From CBCOTE01 sp965112965 (GTDB taxonomy: Bacteria; Desulfobacterota; Desulfovibrionia; Desulfovibrionales; Desulfovibrionaceae), in assembly GCA_965112965.1 (NCBI GenBank), contig CBCOTE010000007.1:71646-135645 (forward strand): a DNA stretch of 64,000 nucleotides. Reading direction: 5' to 3'. Made by a program: the position numbers and the translations under genes. The notes under the pieces were generated by a model. It was not told the DNA's origin and did not search any database. It saw only the letters and a list, made by a program, of their open reading frames with translations. Below are positions 46,381-56,485 of this stretch, piece after piece. Each line of letters begins with the position of its first letter. Position 1 is the stretch's first letter.

Positions 46381-46655
46381 ATCAAAATAGTAATTTTAAA
46401 AGATGTTATGCAGCTAGCAATATACTCGGCTTTGAAGAAAAAGATCTACAATTATATGGAATAATTCTTATCGAAAACAGTAGCTTTTTTATTTCTAAAA
46501 ATAGGACTAGATTAACAAATAGGATAAAAATAAACAGAGATGCCCTCTCAGTTGCCGTGCCGCTATATGGTCGGTCAGACTAACCCTTGCCTAAGTACCA
46601 CTTTTTAGCTGATTCAAAAAAATAACTGAAGCTTTCGCCAGACAACTTCAGCCAG

Positions 46656-48422
46656 CTAATTTTCATAGTAAGAGCGCAACTGCTGACTACGTACTGGATG
46701 CCGTAACTTACGCAGGGCCTTAGCCTCAATCTGACGAATACGCTCGCGAGTAACATTGAATAATTTGCCTACCTCTTCCAGGGTATGGTCGGACTTCTCG
46801 CCAATGCCAAAGCGCTTACGCAGCACCTGCTCCTCACGAGGGGTCAGGTCAGCCAATACGCCGGCGATTTGTTCTCCCAGTTTGGTGTTGACCACCTCCT
46901 CAGCTGGGGCCACAGCCTTCTTGTCCTCTATAAAATCTCCCAGACTAGAATCTTCCTCGTCGCCAATAGGCGTTTCCAAAGAGATAGGCTCTTTGGCAAT
47001 CTTAAGAACCTTCTTGACCTTATCTAGAGGGTAGTCCATGCGCTCGGCGATTTCTTCTGGGTTCGGATCGCGACCCAACTCCTGAACGAGATAGCGGGAA
47101 GTGCGGATAAGCTTATTGATAGTCTCGATCATATGAACCGGAATGCGAATAGTGCGAGCTTGGTCGGCAATAGCACGAGTGATGGCCTGGCGGATCCACC
47201 AGGTGGCATAGGTAGAAAATTTATAACCGCGTTGGTATTCAAACTTGTCCACAGCTTTCATGAGGCCAATGTTGCCTTCCTGTATTAAGTCTAAAAACTG
47301 CAGGCCGCGGTTAGTGTACTTTTTGGCAATGGAAACTACCAGGCGCAGGGTCGAACGGATGAGCTCCTGTTTAGCGCGTTGAGCCGCAACAGAACCACGC
47401 CGAATGCGCCATAGTACCTCCTCCAGCTCCAGAGCATGATGGCAGCACTTATTTTGAAGCCGGTCCAAGATTTCCATTTTGCCCAAAATCATCTCCTTAA
47501 ATGAGAAGATCTCATCCACAGTCATGCCCATGAAGTCGGCTGCCGCCACTGGGTTGATATACCGACTATCCAAATCGCGAAAAATCTGCTGAATCTCGGA
47601 CTGGCTCTTGCCCACAGAGAGGATGTAGGCCGATAGATCCCTCTGACAATTGTGCATCTGACGCACATAGTCGTTAACCGTGTCGATGATGCGGTCGATG
47701 AGAGTCTTCTCCAGCTTAATATCTCTAAGGCGGTTGACGATCTCTTCCTTGAAGGCCATAATTTCACGTTGAATACCGGCCACCCTGCGATCTACTCTAG
47801 CGCATTCGTCAATCTTGGTAAAAATCTTTCGCTTCTTGCGAAAAGAGTTCTTAATCTCCTCCAGGAGATGAATAACCCGCTGACGTTGGTTCATCTCGTC
47901 CTCGCTAGGATCGCCCTCCTCGATAGTCTTAACCACGTCCTTGAGTTTAATACGGTTGAATTTTAAATCTTCGCCAACTTGAATGAGTTCCTCGATAGCT
48001 ACAGGAACCTCAACCAGGGCCAAAAGCACATCCATTTCTCCACTCTCAATCTTTTTGGCGATGTGAACCTCGCCTTCACGATCTAGAAGTGGCACAGCGC
48101 CCATCTCGCGTAAGTACATACGTACCGGATCAGTGCTATGTGAGGAATAATCAACGCTCTCATCGTCCTCGGTCAAATCCGGACCGGTTACCGTCTCCTC
48201 TTCGGCCACTTTGGGGACAGCACCCACTTTCTTACCATCTTTTTCCGAATCGACGACAGCGATGTCCAGATGATAAAAAATTTCAACGATCTCCTCGATC
48301 TGCTCAGGAGAGTTAATCTCCGAAGGCAGAGCTTTATTAACTTCCTCAAAGGTCAAAAAGCCATCGAGCTTCCCTTTGGCTATAAGGGATTTTATCTGCT
48401 GTATTTCATTTAAGTTACCCAT
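46656..48422 (-). CDS. rpoD: Primary sigma factor (sigma-70 RpoD)
   Basis: A complete housekeeping sigma factor of 588 residues: region 1.1 at the start, region 1.2 (DPVRMYLREMGAVPLLDREG), a long non-conserved region, region 2 with KFSTYATWWIRQAITRAIAD, region 3, and region 4 with TLEEVGKLFNVTRERIRQIE. GGGAGGA precedes the ATG. It follows dnaG by 16 bases, the classical rpsU-dnaG-rpoD arrangement, though rpsU is separated here by a gene-free 2.2 kb. Confidence 0.97.
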   Translation of the reverse strand: MGNLNEIQQIKSLIAKGKLDGFLTFEEVNKALPSEINSPEQIEEIVEIFYHLDIAVVDSEKDGKKVGAVPKVAEEETVTGPDLTEDDESVDYSSHSTDPVRMYLREMGAVPLLDREGEVHIAKKIESGEMDVLLALVEVPVAIEELIQVGEDLKFNRIKLKDVVKTIEEGDPSEDEMNQRQRVIHLLEEIKNSFRKKRKIFTKIDECARVDRRVAGIQREIMAFKEEIVNRLRDIKLEKTLIDRIIDTVNDYVRQMHNCQRDLSAYILSVGKSQSEIQQIFRDLDSRYINPVAAADFMGMTVDEIFSFKEMILGKMEILDRLQNKCCHHALELEEVLWRIRRGSVAAQRAKQELIRSTLRLVVSIAKKYTNRGLQFLDLIQEGNIGLMKAVDKFEYQRGYKFSTYATWWIRQAITRAIADQARTIRIPVHMIETINKLIRTSRYLVQELGRDPNPEEIAERMDYPLDKVKKVLKIAKEPISLETPIGDEEDSSLGDFIEDKKAVAPAEEVVNTKLGEQIAGVLADLTPREEQVLRKRFGIGEKSDHTLEEVGKLFNVTRERIRQIEAKALRKLRHPVRSQQLRSYYEN

Positions 48423-48438
48423 CGTTCCTCCCTAGAAG

Positions 48439-50289
48439 TTACTCATCGCGTCTCCTAAAAATATCTTGCAGCTCTTTAAGGAGTTCAATGTCTCGTGGGG
48501 TGTCGTCCAGAATCTTCCCGGCTGTTTTAGCCCGACGCAGGGCAATTAAATAATCTCGACTCCGGTCCGCTGCAGCGACCCGGTCCAAGGTCTCGCATAT
48601 CTCCAGCCATTCGGCTTCAGCCGTACCTGCCAGTTCATCTTTAACCAGTTGACACTCCACCCACAACTGTTTCTCCTCAGCATCAAAAAATGATACCGGA
48701 TCAAGACCCTGCTTGATAGCAACCCATAATTTCTCCCACAATGCTCGGGAACGTGACGAAACGAGCAATTTAAGTACTCCTCGATCGTGTAACGTAGGCA
48801 GCTGTTCTGGATACCGTAGCACAAAATGCAAGACCGCTAATTCCCGCTGCGACCATGAGACTTTAGTTTGAAAAATCGATGGTGTAGGTCGTAGTCTGGA
48901 TTGGCCATCAGTTCGATTGGAAGACCAGAAGTCATGACTTCGCCCTGGCGATGCACTAGGACCAGCCTGACCTACCGGTAGCATGACCCCCCAGATCGGC
49001 GCTGGCGCAAGGGTCTGCCGCAATTCAGCTTCTGATAGTCCTAGACCGTGACTCAACCGTGGCAAAAAAAAAGCCAGAAGTTGTGGATCCTCAAGTTGAT
49101 TAGAAAAATCCTTGGCCCATTTAATTATTTCTCGTCCCGATCCACCTTCTACTAGTATTTGCATACAGTAATCGAGTCCGTCGACAGCCTGGGCTATTAT
49201 AACGTCCAGAGTCTCCTTCCCCACCCCATGCAACAAGCTATCTACATCTTCGCCTTTTGGTAGTTGTACTACCCGGCATTGCATACCCCGCACCAGAAAC
49301 ATTTCAGCCACGCGTATAGCTGCCTTACGGCCTGGCAAATCACCATCGAAGACGATATCTACGGCTGAACAGAACCCGGCCAGACGCTTGACCTGCTGCG
49401 ACGTCATAGCTGTGCCCAGCACCCCGCAGGCATTGGTATATCCAAATTGATGCAGAGTTAACACATCCATGTACCCTTCGGTAAGCAATGCCCTCCGGAC
49501 CTGAGAAATAGTTCGGCGTGCCTGTGGCAGGCCATAAATGTATTCACCCTTTTTATAAATCTCAGTATCACTCGTGTTGATATATTTGCCTTCATTCTCT
49601 TTGTTGATAAGAACTCTGCCGCCAAAGGCAATCCCTTGATTAGATAAATTGCGGATAGAAAACATGAGCCGATCTCGGAACCGATCATAGGCTCCGCTCT
49701 GTTTACCTGGCGCCAATAGCCCCATAGCAACACCTTCATCGTCAGTTACGCCCTTAGTCCGAAAAAAAGTACGTAAACCATCCCAACTCGGCAGACTGAA
49801 GCCTAGTCCGAAGAGTTCTAGGATGTCAGGTGCTAAACCCCGATATTTAAGATAATCACGGCAGGTTGCCCCAGCCGGACTAGCCAAATTATGACGGAAA
49901 TGATCTTCTGCCCAAGCATAAAGCGCCAGATAGCGCTCCCGGGATCGTTTATTCTTGCCATCATATTCGACCGGCCAGTCACTACGACTTTGACCTGATA
50001 CTAAGGTAACCCCGGTCTCTAAAGCTAGTTGAATTAGAGCCTCAGAAAATTCTACTCCATTAATACGGCTGTAAAAATCAAAAATATCTCCGGCCGCCTG
50101 GCAACCAAAACAATAAAAAAAACCCTTCGCCTCATCCACAGAAAATGATGGTTTGGTCTCCTGGTGAAACGGACACGGTGCCATCCACCGGTGACCAATA
50201 CGACGCAACTCCACATAGCGCTGCACCAAATCGACTATGCCAATAGCTGTTTTAACGGCCTGTATTGCTCCGGAGTCAAATCCTTTCAT
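48439..50289 (-). CDS. dnaG: DNA primase
   Basis: DnaG makes RNA primers at the replication fork. The N-terminal zinc site is PCPFHQETKPSF with FFYCFGCQAAGDIFDF (Cys, His, Cys, Cys). The catalytic core carries IAFGGRVLINKENEGKYINT and the TOPRIM segments LLTEGYMDVLTLHQFG and DIVFDGDLPGRKAA. A C-terminal helicase-binding domain completes 616 aa. It is the upstream partner of rpoD. Confidence 0.96.
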   Translation of the reverse strand: MKGFDSGAIQAVKTAIGIVDLVQRYVELRRIGHRWMAPCPFHQETKPSFSVDEAKGFFYCFGCQAAGDIFDFYSRINGVEFSEALIQLALETGVTLVSGQSRSDWPVEYDGKNKRSRERYLALYAWAEDHFRHNLASPAGATCRDYLKYRGLAPDILELFGLGFSLPSWDGLRTFFRTKGVTDDEGVAMGLLAPGKQSGAYDRFRDRLMFSIRNLSNQGIAFGGRVLINKENEGKYINTSDTEIYKKGEYIYGLPQARRTISQVRRALLTEGYMDVLTLHQFGYTNACGVLGTAMTSQQVKRLAGFCSAVDIVFDGDLPGRKAAIRVAEMFLVRGMQCRVVQLPKGEDVDSLLHGVGKETLDVIIAQAVDGLDYCMQILVEGGSGREIIKWAKDFSNQLEDPQLLAFFLPRLSHGLGLSEAELRQTLAPAPIWGVMLPVGQAGPSASPGRSHDFWSSNRTDGQSRLRPTPSIFQTKVSWSQRELAVLHFVLRYPEQLPTLHDRGVLKLLVSSRSRALWEKLWVAIKQGLDPVSFFDAEEKQLWVECQLVKDELAGTAEAEWLEICETLDRVAAADRSRDYLIALRRAKTAGKILDDTPRDIELLKELQDIFRRRDE

Positions 50290-52457
50290 CGACTCAGTCG
50301 CCTTATCCTTAAATACCGTATTTGTATGACTAGTCTCTTTTTTTTACCAACCACTGAAAATCAGTCCCAGTATGTCCAATTGACAACAGCGCAGCACTAT
50401 CAGATCAAATTACCATCATCGTGTTCTTTATTGACCAAAGTATAAAACTGCCCAAACAATAAAAAACTAAAAAATTTATGTACTTCTCAGTACAGGAGAT
50501 AAATGTCACGGACGTGTGCAATTTATAGTATACCGCATTAACTAGTAAAAAAACTCTGGTCCTGAAACTGTACCAACTTGGCCAGATCCACGGCCGACAT
50601 CTATATTAATCTGAATGAAAAGCTACACCTCGCCTGTCCAACCGACTAAAGTGCATACTACATATCCCCATTTTGGCTGAAATCTTAGTCAAATAATCTC
50701 CTATGGCTTGACCCTTATGGCTATTCGAGCTAAAAAAATGAAGATATATCGCCCATGGTGTAACGTTCTTATAATTAAATATGTTTCTTGGACATTTTGC
50801 TACGCTCCGTACGTAATCCGACTAACTTATCCATATATTCCGTGATAAATTAGCTCGTTCATATGGTATATAAATGCGGTCAATATTGATACTACCCAGA
50901 ATAGGCACTGCATTAGTACAGCGTATAATCAAAATTTGTACAGTTGTACTTGTAAACCACATTCAAAGATTTTGTTGTCACTTACCTAGTCGAAGTCGGG
51001 CGTATTAGAATTACTTATTGGCCTGCGGATCGAAGAACAACAAAGCCAAAAATACGGCTTCTTAGGACAAAAAACATAGACCTTAAAAGTCAAAAACTAT
51101 GAAATAATGGCCATGAAGACCCAGGCCTTCAAAAAAATTCACCTAGCACAGTTTAAGCTAGGACTACGTTCTAGAAAGGATTGTTAATTCACTCTGAATT
51201 CGTCCAGGACGATTAGGTTCTGTCCAGCAGCGTAATAAAAAACGCGATTGAACGCCAATAAATTGCTGGACATACGCCATAAAAAATATCTAACTGACCC
51301 TTCAGAATTTGCTAGTCACCCAAGTTCAAAAAAATCTAGTCGCCAGATACACGAGCTGCCTTTGGCCGCAAGCAGACCTACCAGAGCGGACGCTGATTCA
51401 ATAAAGATCTTCAGTTAAATAGTCATATCACCAGGGTATTGCTGCCACTAATGATCCATATATTCCGACCTGGTTCGAGTAAGGATATCCATGAGCACGG
51501 TTGCCAGCCAAAATCTACATCCACGGATTAAACTAGGAGCACGTAGCATAACATTTGTAAAAATAGTTAAATATCGTCCCGCCTCAATGATATGTTAAAT
51601 TTACTTACGTACTGAAAGCAACCATGAGAAGGCATAATATTTGATCAGGCTGTTGCTCGACAAGCAGTGAGATAATCTATGTTCGGCCCGCCGAGATCGA
51701 CCAGGCCCTATCTAAGGGTACATAGACCATTAAAAATTAACCGCAAACAGGATATTTATGTCCATTTTTATGTGAAACTACTTCATCTCAAAAAAATAAA
51801 GCATTAGTCTACGACACGGCGTGGACTATGGGCAACTAAAAGTGTAGCCTCAGATTCGAAAACGATATAGTTTAATGCTAATTCTAAACTCATAGTAATT
51901 TTAAGAGTTGGAGAATTCTTCATACCATTTTAAAAAAAACTAAATGTCAGGACCTGGGTTACCCCTGCAACTAAACGCTTGAGACAAAAAAACATACAAA
52001 AGTGGCAAACACCTTGCCGTCGACACAGTTTTAACGTTGGACGGTAGTAATGATCAATGTGGTGCACACATATCTTTCGTTCTGGCGATATCCAGGTTGA
52101 TAATGGTAGCCGCAGCCTAGGCTTGAGTCCCCTCGTCGGCCATGGAACCAAAAAAATAAAAGTAAATCGCCTTATTCCTAAGCATCAATATTGACCATGT
52201 TGGCCCGATTAGCAGCACGGAGCTACTCAGCCACTTTCCATCATAACTTGACCTCACAAAGAGAGAACGTACATAATTTCACCATCCGCAAGCATAGCTC
52301 ATTTAACGAAATTATTATCATAGCCATCTTTAAGATATTTATCGTATAAAATTAATCCTTAATCCTGAAATAGCTAAAAATTACTTTAGGTCTACTGGAC
52401 AAGACGCATAGAGATTAGGCTTTTCTAACCCAAACAAACTTATGGTTACGCCGGAGT
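50290..52457. other. 2.2 kb gene desert between dnaG and rpsU
   Basis: This is the longest stretch without an intact gene in the window. It is AT-rich with many A6-A7 runs. Isolated protein-like blocks on plus include IMAMKTQAFKKIHLAQFKLG near 51105-51165 and NLHPRIKLGARSITFVKIVK near 51510-51570; on minus, GLKPRLRLPLSTWISPERK near 52065-52130. I searched for a yqeY-type gene, which some relatives carry between rpsU and dnaG, and found no trace. At least two dead genes seem likely, unidentified. Confidence 0.45.
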
Positions 52458-52658
52458 TTAGAGAAGGCTTATTTTCCGGAGCTTCTTGAGTAACCGTTTA
52501 CGTGCCGCTGCCTTCTTCTTTTTGCGCATAACGCTTGGCTTCTCATAATGCTGACGCTTCTTTAGCTCAGTGAGTATACCGGCCTTCTCCACCTGCTTCT
52601 TGAATCGGCGCAAGGCAATATCAAAATGATCTGAATCGTCAAGAAACACACCAGGCAA
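52458..52658 (-). CDS. rpsU: 30S ribosomal protein S21
   Basis: The short basic protein PGVFLDDSDHFDIALRRFKK...KKAAARKRLLKKLRKISLL is S21. The family start just before PGV is a TTG here (plus 52656-52658), with GGAGG about 7-8 bases upstream, so I prefer it to the upstream ATG at 52679, which lies before the ribosome site. About 66 aa. A good promoter lies at plus 52723-52751. Confidence 0.93.
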   Translation of the reverse strand: MPGVFLDDSDHFDIALRRFKKQVEKAGILTELKKRQHYEKPSVMRKKKKAAARKRLLKKLRKISLL

Positions 52659-52722
52659 AGGATACCACCTCCTTCCCAAGGGCCAAGCCTATTCGAACTT
52701 ACCCTTTTACAAACTTTTTTTA

Positions 52723-52751
52723 ATTTTAGCCCGTATTTAAAAAAACATCAA
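52723..52751 (-). promoter_or_regulatory. Sigma-70-type promoter for rpsU
   Basis: On the minus strand TTGATG (plus 52746-52751) and TAAAAT (plus 52723-52728) are separated by 17 bases. Transcription would start about 58 bases before the TTG start codon. Confidence 0.5.
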
Positions 52752-52859
52752 GCATCATTTTTTAAAATTACTAGACTGAATACTATTTTTCACCCCCACA
52801 ATGTATAAGACCCACCGTTAATACCGACGAACCTTTCAAAGAAATGTAGAAGTATCTGG

Positions 52860-53051
52860 CTAATGATGATTACATGAGCTATCTTTACATATTACGGTTT
52901 TATAGAAACTTTTAATAATAACGATAGTCACACCTATGCCAATAAAGCCCACGGTAATGAAGAGAACGCCAAAAAAAATGGCGTGACTAGGTATCCACCA
53001 GGGTAGATCCCAAGGAAGTAAACTATGAATAGTCTCACCGTGCAGCATCAT
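52860..53051 (-). CDS. Small membrane protein of unknown function
   Basis: Starting at one of two adjacent ATG codons (plus 53049-53051 or 53046-53048) just after GGAGGA, the ~63-residue product reads MLHGETIHSLLPWDLPWWIP, then SHAIFFG and one long or two short membrane spans (VLFITVGFIGIGVTIVIIKS), ending in a Cys/His-bearing tail (ICKDSSCNHH). The upstream part of the frame overlaps hup and is not used. The Trp/Pro-rich N-terminal half and preserved frame suggest it is real. I do not know its role. It is placed between hup and rpsU. Confidence 0.6.
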   Translation of the reverse strand: MMLHGETIHSLLPWDLPWWIPSHAIFFGVLFITVGFIGIGVTIVIIKSFYKTVICKDSSCNHH

Positions 53052-53061
53052 TCCTCCAGAA

Positions 53062-53334
53062 TTATTGTACAGTATCTTTGAGAAGCTTGCCGACCCGAAA
53101 CTTGACCACTTTAGACTCAGGAATAACGATTTCATCGCCAGTGCGAGGATTACGACCTTTACGAGACTTTCGAGTCTCTACTACGAAAGTGCCGAATCCA
53201 GTAAGGGTCAGCTTCTGGTCTTTAACGAGCGTCTCTTCTACGGCCTGGACAAAAGCATTAAATATGCGTTCTGTATCGACCTTAGTCATTTTTGCTTTTT
53301 CTGCAATCTTTACAATTAAATCCGACTTAGTCAT
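53062..53334 (-). CDS. hup: DNA-binding protein HU
   Basis: A 90-residue HU: MTKSDLIVKIAEKAKMTKVD at the start, LTLTGFGTFVVETRKSRKGR, NPRTGDEIVIP arm, and KFRVGKLLKDTV at the end. GGAGG lies 9-10 bases before the ATG at 53334; the earlier ATG at 53343 touches the ribosome site and is unlikely. It is the second member of this family in the window and the more classical HU. Confidence 0.94.
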   Translation of the reverse strand: MTKSDLIVKIAEKAKMTKVDTERIFNAFVQAVEETLVKDQKLTLTGFGTFVVETRKSRKGRNPRTGDEIVIPESKVVKFRVGKLLKDTVQ

Positions 53335-53529
53335 TAGCAACATCCTCCTCTAAATTAACTACCTGCCGGTATCTTCCTTGCAGCAGTACCTGCATGTGCT
53401 TGGTCGAGCCAGTTCTACGTCCTCCTTTTCTACCACTAAGAACCTAAAGACATCAACGACATAATAAAAATTAAGCGTTGCGATAAAAAAATAATTGATT
53501 GGACCAAAAAACACTTTTTACCTTGAAAG

Positions 53530-54345
53530 TCAAGTGGAAGAACGCTCATCAATAATCTGTGACAAGGATTTAAAGGCCCTTACTGACAATTCCTCAGGGC
53601 GACTATGCGGCCCGTGGCCGAATGCCTCTAATTGCTTCTCCAAGGCCTCACTCCACCAATCCTTGAGTATCGTATGGAGTTGCTTGCGCCTTTGTTGAAA
53701 GCAGCGGGCGATCAGCCGCGACAAAAAGACTTGATGAACCGGCTGTCTGTCTATAGGTAATGGAACAAAGATGAGTACGGCCGAGTTTATCTTAGGTCGA
53801 GGACGGAATGCCTGGGGCCCTACGCAAAAGGCCAGACGCGGCGTAACGAAACTCTGTACCCAAACTGATATAGCGCCGTAGTCTTTTGATCCTGGATGAG
53901 CGACCAAACGCTCGCCGACCTCCTTTTGAACCATAAATACCGCTAAACTAAGGCTGGCCATACGTGATACAATATCCCAAATGAGGGGCGAAGCGATATT
54001 ATAGGGCAGATTGCCTAAAATTTTCCAAGTTTGTCCTGGAGTCAGATTTTCCCAAGCGAAGGTGAGGGCGTCGACCACAACCATAGCTACGTCTGGATAT
54101 TCACGTTTAGTTATAAAGGCCCAATAGCGGTCACGTTCTAAAGCACCAAACCAAGCATGCGGCGTACGTATAATAAACCTGGTCAAGGCTCCGGAACCAG
54201 GGCCTATTTCCAACACACGGTCCTCAGGCCCGATAGCTGCCAAGTTCACGATCTTGCGGGAGATATTACGATCCACGAGAAAGTGTTGCCCCAAACGATT
54301 GTCAGCAGCCCGGAAACAGACGACAGGTATATCGTTCCAATTCAT
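53530..54345 (-). CDS. rsmA: 16S rRNA dimethyladenosine transferase
   Basis: RsmA (KsgA) dimethylates two adenines at the end of 16S rRNA. The protein shows LGQHFLVDRNISRKIV, the SAM motif VLEIGPGSGALTRFI, and the catalytic GNLPYNIASPLIWDIV, followed by PRPKINSAVLIF. 271 aa, normal. It lies 9 bases downstream of the EF-G gene, so both may be co-transcribed. Confidence 0.94.
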   Translation of the reverse strand: MNWNDIPVVCFRAADNRLGQHFLVDRNISRKIVNLAAIGPEDRVLEIGPGSGALTRFIIRTPHAWFGALERDRYWAFITKREYPDVAMVVVDALTFAWENLTPGQTWKILGNLPYNIASPLIWDIVSRMASLSLAVFMVQKEVGERLVAHPGSKDYGAISVWVQSFVTPRLAFCVGPQAFRPRPKINSAVLIFVPLPIDRQPVHQVFLSRLIARCFQQRRKQLHTILKDWWSEALEKQLEAFGHGPHSRPEELSVRAFKSLSQIIDERSST

Positions 54346-54354
54346 ATTGCTGGA

Positions 54355-56400
54355 CTATTCCAAAACATCAAAGCGTGCAAAGTGCAGAGTCAGACCGCCC
54401 CGGCCTTTAGTAGCCGAACGCAAGGCTGTGGAGAAGCCGAAGATTCGACGCATAGGGGCAAGGGCTTGGACTACCTTCTGACCGCTGCGGTCAATAATAT
54501 TTTCGACTTTGGCACCATTACTGTTGAGCAGACCTACGGCATCTCCAATATAGTCTTCGGACACGGTCACCTCTACGAACATAATTGGTTCAAGCAGGAG
54601 TGGTCGAGCCACAGCCAGGGCATTGCGTAGGGCTAAACCCGCAGCCATATGATAGCCGACTGGGCTGGATTCATCGTCTTTACGCCAGAGCTTCAGCACA
54701 CGCACACACACATCTTGTACTGGATAGCCATGTGTACCATTCTGCAGGCCGTTTTCTATGCTCTGGGTCACGGCCTTCACCCAAACTGGGGGCCATTTAG
54801 TATGATCGAACTTCATAGTCAGCTTACGACCAGAATCCCGCGGCAAGGGTGAGACCTCCAACTCAACATAGCCGTAGTGCATAATATCACCCAGTTCGCG
54901 TCGAAACTCACCCACGCCCCTAGCGACCTGTCCTACAGTCTCTTGGTGCACTACCTGGGGTTTGCCCACCCGGGGGTTCACTCTATACTCGCGGCGGAGA
55001 CGTTCCAAAACTACCTCTAGATGCAGCTCCCCCATGCCAGAAAGAATACGCTGACTGGACTCCTCTTCATGCTCTAGGAACAAAGTAGGATCCTCCACCA
55101 TTACCTTGTCCAGCACCTCATCCAACCGATCGCCTTCGGCTACGGTCTGAACCTCTAGGGCAATGGAAATAACCGGCCTATAATCAGCAATTCGCTCGAG
55201 TAGTAAATACTGTCCTGGAGTGGTGATGGTGTCCCCGGTGCGGGTATGCTTGAGTCCGGCTACAACCACGATCTCTCCGGCACTGGCCGCAGCGATGCAT
55301 TCCTTATGTCCAGCGTGTAGCCGAAAAAGCCGAGTAGCCCGTTCTTCCACCTTGCGGGTGACATTGTACACTAGTCCGCCAGCCACAAGGTGGCCGGCAT
55401 ATATCCGAATCCATACGAACCGACGATCAGTTTCGATGCTAACCTTAAAGGCTAGGGCAGCCAGAGGTATGTCAGGCGAAGGCTCCAAGGACATCACATT
55501 TTTGCAGTTCCGATCCTGAGTCAGGATTGAAACGGCGTCCTGCGGGCTTGGTAGATAAGCACAGGCTGCGTCGAATACCGGCTGCACACCTATATTACGC
55601 AGGGCCGCCCCACAGAATACCGGAACTAACTGGCCGGCTATGGTGGCCTTACGTATAGCTACGTGCAGTGCAGCCGTAATCAATTTCTCACCAGCTAAGT
55701 AACACTCCAACAATGAATCATCGTTTTCAATCACAGTCTCGATGAGGCGCTCATGCCAAGGGATGGCAATCTCGGCCTCGGCTTCGGTCAGGGCTGTACG
55801 GACGTATCGCTCGCCCTGGGTAGTTTGATCCCACTCCAGCCGCTCCAAGGTTACCAGATCGATGACACCACGAAAATCTTGTCCTTGTCCTACCGGCAAT
55901 TGCATAGCCAAAGGCCTGGCACCCAACTTGTCTCGCATGGAGATCAGCACGTCCTCAAAATTCGCCCCAGGCCGGTCAAGTTTATTCACAAATGCCAGCT
56001 TAGGCACGCCTAAGCGCTCGGATTGACGCCAAACCATCTCGGACTGCGGCTCCACCCCGCCTACGGCACAGAACACACCAACGGCGCCGTCAAGAACCCG
56101 TAAGGAACGCTCGACTTCAATAATAAAATCCACATGCCCCGGCGTGTCAATAAGATTCACGACCTTGTCATCCCAAGCAAAGGTAGTACAGGCCGCGGTG
56201 ATGGTGATACCGCGCTCCTGCTCCTCAGGCAGGAAGTCCATAGTCGCTGCGCCCTCATGCACTTCACCCATACTGCGAATCTTATGGGCATAGTAAAGAA
56301 TACGCTCTGCAATGGTGGTCTTGCCCGCATCGATATGAGCGATAATCCCAATATTGCGGATCTTTTCTAGATATTTCTTGGCACTAGATTTCTTGCTCAT
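54355..56400 (-). CDS. fusA: Elongation factor G (possibly the second EF-G type of this lineage)
   Basis: All GTPase motifs are present: AHIDAGKTT, RGITITAA, DTPGHVDF and NKLDRPGANF, followed by domains II-V of EF-G, 681 aa. EF-G translocates ribosomes and takes part in recycling. The gene is not in a str operon (rpsL-rpsG-fusA-tuf) here, and delta-proteobacteria often carry two divergent EF-G copies with divided tasks. Which one this is cannot be settled from the window. Confidence 0.92.
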   Translation of the reverse strand: MSKKSSAKKYLEKIRNIGIIAHIDAGKTTIAERILYYAHKIRSMGEVHEGAATMDFLPEEQERGITITAACTTFAWDDKVVNLIDTPGHVDFIIEVERSLRVLDGAVGVFCAVGGVEPQSEMVWRQSERLGVPKLAFVNKLDRPGANFEDVLISMRDKLGARPLAMQLPVGQGQDFRGVIDLVTLERLEWDQTTQGERYVRTALTEAEAEIAIPWHERLIETVIENDDSLLECYLAGEKLITAALHVAIRKATIAGQLVPVFCGAALRNIGVQPVFDAACAYLPSPQDAVSILTQDRNCKNVMSLEPSPDIPLAALAFKVSIETDRRFVWIRIYAGHLVAGGLVYNVTRKVEERATRLFRLHAGHKECIAAASAGEIVVVAGLKHTRTGDTITTPGQYLLLERIADYRPVISIALEVQTVAEGDRLDEVLDKVMVEDPTLFLEHEEESSQRILSGMGELHLEVVLERLRREYRVNPRVGKPQVVHQETVGQVARGVGEFRRELGDIMHYGYVELEVSPLPRDSGRKLTMKFDHTKWPPVWVKAVTQSIENGLQNGTHGYPVQDVCVRVLKLWRKDDESSPVGYHMAAGLALRNALAVARPLLLEPIMFVEVTVSEDYIGDAVGLLNSNGAKVENIIDRSGQKVVQALAPMRRIFGFSTALRSATKGRGGLTLHFARFDVLE

Positions 56401-56485
56401 GGCAATAATCTAGGCCACGTCATTATGAATAATTCTGATAGTTTGTGGGATCGGCAATGCACGGCACACTCCCCCTCTCTTTTTT

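Noticed and set aside
50290..52457. yqeY-type gene remnant between rpsU and dnaG
   Set aside because: Expected from some relatives, but none of the minus-strand readings resembles it.
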